From assembly GCA_001871815.1 (NCBI GenBank), contig MNVP01000063.1, positions 1 to 9,492 on the forward strand: a DNA stretch of 9,492 bases. Reading direction: 5' to 3'. Source of the stretch: Candidatus Omnitrophica bacterium CG1_02_40_15. Its GTDB lineage: Bacteria; Omnitrophota; Gorgyraeia; Gorgyraeales; Gorgyraeaceae. Positions 7,301 to 9,492 of this stretch are shown here, piece by piece. Made by a program: the position numbers and the translations under genes. The stretch's first letter is position 1; every line of letters begins with the position of its first letter. The notes under the pieces are model-generated. The model saw nothing but the letters and a program-made list of their open reading frames with translations. It made no database searches and had not been told where the DNA came from.

Positions 7301-7443
7301 TTCCTATGGCGGTAACAGTCATAGGCGGAGTTATAGTCTCAACAATGCTTACATTGTTCGTAGTGCCATGCATTTACAGCCTTTTTATAAAGATCGAAGG
7401 CAAGAGGAAAAAGATTGTTTTCTCATCTGATTCAGGCCAATAA
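4330..7443 (+). CDS. RND-family efflux pump, HAE1/AcrB-like inner-membrane transporter
   Basis: 1037 residues, full length for hydrophobe/amphiphile efflux RND proteins. A first membrane segment at about 12-29 precedes a large periplasmic porter domain. A membrane block follows from about 338, containing the proton-relay pair D404-D405 in LSLAIGIVVDDAIMVLEN. TM7 (about 531-551) starts the duplicated second half, and a second block from about 862 contains K930 (GIVQKNSILLIDF), equivalent to AcrB K940. All three proton-relay residues are therefore present and the pump should be proton-driven. Start ATG has GAGGA at 4316-4320. It follows the TolC-like gene at 199 bp, consistent with control by the upstream MarR. 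No periplasmic adaptor (MFP) gene lies in the window, which is unusual. Substrates cannot be inferred. Sampled lines of this gene look more GC-rich than its neighbours. Confidence 0.95.
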   Translation: MTLSDIAIKNPVFSWMLMIGLMLFGLISFNMLGVSQLPDVDFPVVSVSLTWEGAAPEVMESDVVDIVEGAIMGVQGVRDVSSQIRQGNANVTVEFELDRNIDVAMQDIQTKIDQAQKNLPKDMDPAVVTKTNPDDQPIVFLSISSDKMSLRDLMTYVQNHVKDKFSTISGVGEIFLGGFTDRNLRIWVDADKLGQYQLTVGDVVGAVQEEHQEMPAGRIEAKEKEFNVRVMGEALTTEEFENILIPKRAGQPVYKPIYLKDVASIEDGLADIRRIVRTSGKPAVVMGIRKQRGSNEVEVAHKVLKRLEEVKKTLPEGMQAVVRFNRTKFSEDSIHELTFTLLLSALLTSLICWLFLGSWSATLNILLAIPTSVLGSFIIIYFLKFTLNTFTVLGLSLAIGIVVDDAIMVLENIVRHREKGIEQVEAARQGARQITFAAFAATIALISIFLPVAFMSGIIGKFFYQFGMTISIAVAISLLEALTLAPMRCSQFLEIGKRKTFIGKNIDNGLQYLSELYQAWLTMALNNRKKVVVSAILFFLVSLLFLGFLRKEFVPAQDQSMFMCRLQTPVGSSITFTDERFKKAEEFVLGRPEVKSVISIIGGFGGGEVNSGMFFVTFKDPGDRPIVPPARHRLSQAELMTVFRKNLNQMPDIKATIQDLSLSGFSAQRGYPIEFSVRGPDWEKLAEYSENLRKEMEKNSLMIDVDTDYLVAIPEIRIIPDRLNADARGVSMDTIGKTINSLIGGERIGKYTKDGRRYDVRVRLIPSQRTESENINRLWVWNNRGEQVNLKDIVKITEKLTPLTITRKNRERAISIFANVAPGKSQVAALDEVNKIAKGILPENYHIVFSGSTKTFQESFASLAFAFWLGIIVAYMILASQFNNYIHPISVLFALPFSISGAFIALWIAGQSLNIYSIIGLILLMGIVQKNSILLIDFTNQFRDEENIAPREALLKACPTRLRPILMTAISTVGAAIPPALALGPGAETRIPMAVTVIGGVIVSTMLTLFVVPCIYSLFIKIEGKRKKIVFSSDSGQ

Positions 7444-7449
7444 TTTTTC

Positions 7450-7478
7450 TCGCCAACAAACATTTTTTATGATATAAT
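7450..7478 (+). promoter_or_regulatory. probable promoter for the 7567 gene
   Basis: An extended -10, TGATATAAT (7470-7478), has a perfect TATAAT. TCGCCA (7450-7455) stands 17 bases upstream and matches the -35 consensus at 4 of 6. The transcript would begin just before CCCGCC copy 3, placing that element in the 5' leader. Confidence 0.6.
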
Positions 7479-7488
7479 AACAAAATTA

Positions 7489-7541
7489 TGAACCCCGCCT
7501 TTTCTGCTTTAAGATATTATTTTCCAGTAGAAAGGGCGGGA
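7489..7541. repeat. CCCGCC...GGCGGG inverted-repeat element, copy 3
   Basis: CCCGCCTTTTCTGCT (7494-7508) pairs with AGTAGAAAGGGCGGG (7526-7540), with wobble pairs at 7500/7534 and 7506/7528, closing on a 17-base AT-rich loop. The preceding ATGAAC matches copy 1 exactly. It lies in the leader of the next gene, 26 bases before its GTG start, and is not followed by a T-run. Confidence 0.8.
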
Positions 7542-7566
7542 TATGTAATCAGGGAGGAAGAGCTGG

Positions 7567-8109
7567 GTGAATATTCAAGATGGATGGGAAAAAGCTTTAA
7601 AACATACTAAAATCATAAGGCCGAGGCCTAAGGATCTCCTGACCTTTGAGGCTACAGAGGTACCGTATATATTTTTATCTGAATCTCTGGTCAATCTGGG
7701 AGATACTGTAGTTAGGAAAGGCCAGGTAATGGTTGAAAAGCCCGCCATAATACTCCCCTCTAACCTGCCTCAATTTGAAGGGTTTGATTTTGAAAAGGAA
7801 TTTCATTCAGGGCAGGATATGATTTTAAATTTTCTTCTTGTCCGAGGAGTTACTTTTCCGTCCTTAAAATATAATAATAAAACCTATTCGCTTGATATTT
7901 ATGAAGGCCACCTCGAAAAGGCGATCGGATATTATTCCGATAAATTGCAGCGGGGAGAAGATGTCACTAATGGCCTGGTGGTAGGGCCTGAAGACTCCTG
8001 GCAGTTTTCCGTCCTGATTTTTATAGCTACCCAGATTATGCGATCAGCAGACGGTGATATAAAAAGATTATTGGAACGATTCAGAGAGAATCAGGGCAAT
8101 CTGCAGTAA
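7567..8109 (+). CDS. conserved-looking hypothetical protein, 180 residues
   Basis: I do not recognise the family. The protein has no signal peptide, membrane segment or cysteine cluster, so it is probably cytoplasmic. Residues about 24-66 are rich in beta-forming stretches and include NLGDTVVRKGQVMVEKPAIILP, whose GDxVxxGQ turn recalls the hairpin of lipoyl/biotinyl-like or barrel-sandwich domains; the biotin/lipoyl lysine motif itself is absent, so this is only a shape hint. The C-terminal half (about 110-175) looks helical, ending in a charged RLLERFREN. Start GTG at 7567 is supported by GGGAGG at 7552-7557. It has its own likely promoter after the pump gene and ends before a strong hairpin, so it is probably a single-gene unit. 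Coding status is supported by the promoter, ribosome site, uninterrupted length and lack of overlap. Confidence 0.8.
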   Translation: MNIQDGWEKALKHTKIIRPRPKDLLTFEATEVPYIFLSESLVNLGDTVVRKGQVMVEKPAIILPSNLPQFEGFDFEKEFHSGQDMILNFLLVRGVTFPSLKYNNKTYSLDIYEGHLEKAIGYYSDKLQRGEDVTNGLVVGPEDSWQFSVLIFIATQIMRSADGDIKRLLERFRENQGNLQ

Positions 8110-8129
8110 ATTTTTCTGTCTATAATCTA

Positions 8130-8176
8130 TTCGACTTCGTGAGTCGCTTACGGCGACTCACGAAGTCGGATTTTCT
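8130..8176 (+). terminator. GC-rich hairpin with T-run, likely terminator
   Basis: A perfect 16-bp stem, CGACTTCGTGAGTCGC (8132-8147) with its complement at 8153-8168, closes on TTACG and extends by a T-G and a T-A pair to 8130/8170. TTTTCT follows at 8171-8176, fitting an intrinsic terminator for the 7567 gene. It is the only intergenic palindrome here followed by a T-run, but it shares the size class of the others (16-bp stem, short loop), so it could be a repeat co-opted as a terminator. Confidence 0.55.
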
Positions 8177-8191
8177 TGGTGACTACACATC

Positions 8192-9214
8192 TTGAAAGAT
8201 ATCAAGAATTTTACATTGGAAGAATTTAAGCAAGAATTGGAAAAGATTTCGGAGCCTTTATACAGGGCTGAGCAGATATTTTCCTGGATATATAAAAAAG
8301 GCGCTTGCGATTTTAGCGCCATGAATACCCTACCGAAACTTTTAAAGGAAAAATTGTCGCAATATTATTATATAGGTGCGATAAAACCTTTAAAACATCT
8401 TAAATCTATTGACCAGACAGAAAAATTTTTATTTGAGCTTGAAGATAGCAATCTAATAGAGACAGTTTTGATATATGCCTGGCAGAGAAAGACGCTGTGC
8501 ATATCTACCCAGGCAGGATGCAAGTTCGCATGTTCTTTTTGCGCAAGCGGCATGAATGGTTTTAGAAGAGACCTCAGCGTTTCGGAGATATTGAGTCAGA
8601 TACTGTCTATTGAACATAATCTGAAGCACAAGATAACAAATTTTGTTTTTATGGGGATGGGAGAGCCTTTGGATAATTATGAGAATGTGTCAAAGGTTCT
8701 AAAAATAATGAATTCCAAAAAGGCAATGGGTATAGCAGCTAGAAGGATTACTGTTTCAACTTCCGGCATTATACCAGGGATAGAGAAATTTAAAGAATTA
8801 GGCTTGCAGGTTAATTTATCCATATCGCTTCACGCCGCTAGTAATGAATTACGCGACAGGCTTATGAGTGTTAATAAAAAATATCCTCTTGAAGAGCTTT
8901 TAAAGGCTTGTGAAGACTACATGAAAAACGGCGGCAGGATGCTGACCTTTGAATATATATTGATTAAAGGCATAAATGATTCCCAAAAGGATGTAGACGA
9001 GCTGGTAAAGGCTGCAAAGAGGTTGAAGGCAAAAATAAATCTAATATCTTACAGCCCTGTGCCAGGACTTGATTTTCAGGCGCCTCTGGAAAAAGATGTA
9101 AAAATCTTTGAAGATAAACTAATCAAAAGAGGCGTTAATGTAACTATCAGGGATTCTAAAGGCAAAGATATTATGGCTGCCTGCGGCCAATTAGCAAGCG
9201 CCTTGCCAAGTTGA
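8192..9214 (+). CDS. rlmN: RlmN, dual-specificity 23S rRNA A2503 / tRNA A37 C2-methyltransferase
   Basis: 340 residues, full length. This radical SAM enzyme methylates C2 of A2503 in 23S rRNA and of A37 in certain tRNAs. The CxxxCxxC cluster motif is C110-C114-C117 (GCKFACSFC). C103 in TLCIS and C331 in DIMAACGQL are the two cysteines conserved in RlmN, C331 being the methyl-carrying one; the GEPLDN motif of the SAM site is also present. The closely related Cfr also has these cysteines, but the N-terminus and overall match favour housekeeping RlmN. Start is TTG at 8192: an in-frame TGA at 8180-8182 rules out anything longer except a few codons, and KDIKNFTLEE is the usual family N-terminus. 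No good Shine-Dalgarno precedes it, so expression may be low. A TATAAT at 8121-8126 lacks a convincing -35. The stop lies in a TTGACACTT string that is half of a palindrome. Confidence 0.96.
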   Translation: MKDIKNFTLEEFKQELEKISEPLYRAEQIFSWIYKKGACDFSAMNTLPKLLKEKLSQYYYIGAIKPLKHLKSIDQTEKFLFELEDSNLIETVLIYAWQRKTLCISTQAGCKFACSFCASGMNGFRRDLSVSEILSQILSIEHNLKHKITNFVFMGMGEPLDNYENVSKVLKIMNSKKAMGIAARRITVSTSGIIPGIEKFKELGLQVNLSISLHAASNELRDRLMSVNKKYPLEELLKACEDYMKNGGRMLTFEYILIKGINDSQKDVDELVKAAKRLKAKINLISYSPVPGLDFQAPLEKDVKIFEDKLIKRGVNVTIRDSKGKDIMAACGQLASALPS

Positions 9215-9227
9215 CACTTCTGACATT
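9207..9227. repeat. half-palindrome next to the insertion sequence
   Basis: CAAGTTGACACTT (9207-9219) matches the reverse complement of the 808-844 palindrome (CAACTTGACACTT) at 12 of 13 bases. After one indel the ACATT of that palindrome's centre also matches (9223-9227). Similarity stops at the centre, where the insertion sequence appears to begin. The rlmN stop TGA (9212-9214) falls at the same place in the motif as the stop codon at 813-815. An alternative small hairpin, GACAC..TCTGA-CAT-TCAGA..GTGTC, can be drawn at 9213-9238. Confidence 0.5.
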
Positions 9228-9311
9228 CAGACTGTGTCGTAATTAATGCGGCGCTCTCATAAATAATTATACAAAATGTTACTCGATATTATATCAATTT
9301 ATCGTCGGATA

Positions 9312-9320
9312 TGCTATAAT
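9312..9320 (+). promoter_or_regulatory. extended -10 promoter of the transposase gene
   Basis: TGCTATAAT is a perfect extended -10. No good -35 is visible upstream, as is common with the extended form. It lies 31 bases before the start codon. Confidence 0.6.
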
Positions 9321-9351
9321 AAATGTGTAAATACTGAAAGGAGACTTTATT

Positions 9352-9492
9352 ATGGCATATCGCTACGGTAACCGTGAACAGATAGAACTCTTCCCGCAAG
9401 CAATCGAAGATTATGTAACTAAAGATGACCCTGTGCGGGCATATGATGCCTTTTGTGAAGCGCTTGACTTTAGTGAACTAGGGATTGCGCTT
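9352..9492 (+). CDS. IS1182-family transposase, N-terminal part (3' end outside window)
   Basis: 47 codons from ATG at 9352 run open to the window edge. The opening MAYRYGNREQIELFPQ and then IEDYVTKDDPVRAYDAF are highly characteristic of the N-terminal (DUF772-type) domain of IS1182-group DDE transposases, which usually exceed 400 residues. The catalytic residues lie outside the window, so activity cannot be judged. GAAAGGAG at 9336-9343 is a strong ribosome site eight bases before the ATG. It is transcribed in the same direction as rlmN but has its own extended -10. Confidence 0.88.
   Translation, partial: MAYRYGNREQIELFPQAIEDYVTKDDPVRAYDAFCEALDFSELGIAL

Larger units (their letters stand above)
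9228..9492 (+). mobile_element. left part of an IS1182-type insertion sequence
   Basis: The element is inferred from the transposase N-terminus at 9352. The left end is placed near 9228-9232, before ACTGTGTCG, because similarity to the palindrome copy stops there; the true terminal repeat cannot be confirmed without the right end, which is outside the window. A noncoding stretch of about 125 bp before the transposase is usual for this group. Confidence 0.7.

Noticed and set aside
8192..9214. Cfr-type antibiotic-resistance methyltransferase
   Set aside because: The N-terminus, the length of 340 residues and the AACGQL ending fit housekeeping RlmN; nothing points specifically to Cfr.

Overview
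The window reads as chromosomal DNA of a diderm (Gram-negative-type) bacterium of fairly low GC. It encodes an outer-membrane TolC-type channel, an RND pump and a lipoprotein, uses TGA as a normal stop, and has an anaerobe-style FAD oxidoreductase/DUF1667 pair. The mix of genes and style would fit an uncultivated lineage such as Omnitrophota or a neighbour, but that is a guess; no rRNA or other firm taxonomic marker is present. All genes are on the + strand.

Layout. (1) 1-1217: the 3' part of an NAD(P)/FAD-dependent oxidoreductase and a four-cysteine DUF1667 protein, normally partners of a GlpA-like dehydrogenase. (2) 1267-2296: a Nudix hydrolase overlapping a lipoprotein that joins an 11-residue repeat region to a retropepsin-like aspartic protease domain. 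(3) 2335-7443: a promoter with a clear TAGTTAA operator array, a MarR repressor overlapping a TolC-family channel by 4 bp, then an HAE1-type RND pump. The periplasmic adaptor normally encoded with such a pump is absent; its usual place is a 199-bp gap filled with three palindromes. (4) 7450-8109: a promoter and a conserved-looking 180-residue protein I do not recognise. (5) 8192-9214: rlmN, the 23S rRNA A2503 / tRNA A37 methyltransferase. (6) 9228-9492: the left part of an IS1182-type insertion sequence with the start of its transposase.

The most unusual aspect is in the gaps. At least two kinds of small palindrome occupy nearly every intergenic space: three copies of a CCCGCC...GGCGGG element of about 50 bp, and hairpins of 35-45 bp with 16-20 bp stems. 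Several abut or overlap gene ends: they supply stop codons at 813-815 and 9212-9214, and at 1215-1269 one element probably contributes a stop codon, a Shine-Dalgarno sequence and a GTG start. The insertion sequence appears to have landed in the loop of one palindrome, since the half next to rlmN resembles the intact copy at 808-844.

No complete novel defence or biosynthetic system is visible. The best leads are the palindrome families and their relation to the insertion sequence, the adaptor-less efflux operon, and the repeat-bearing protease lipoprotein.
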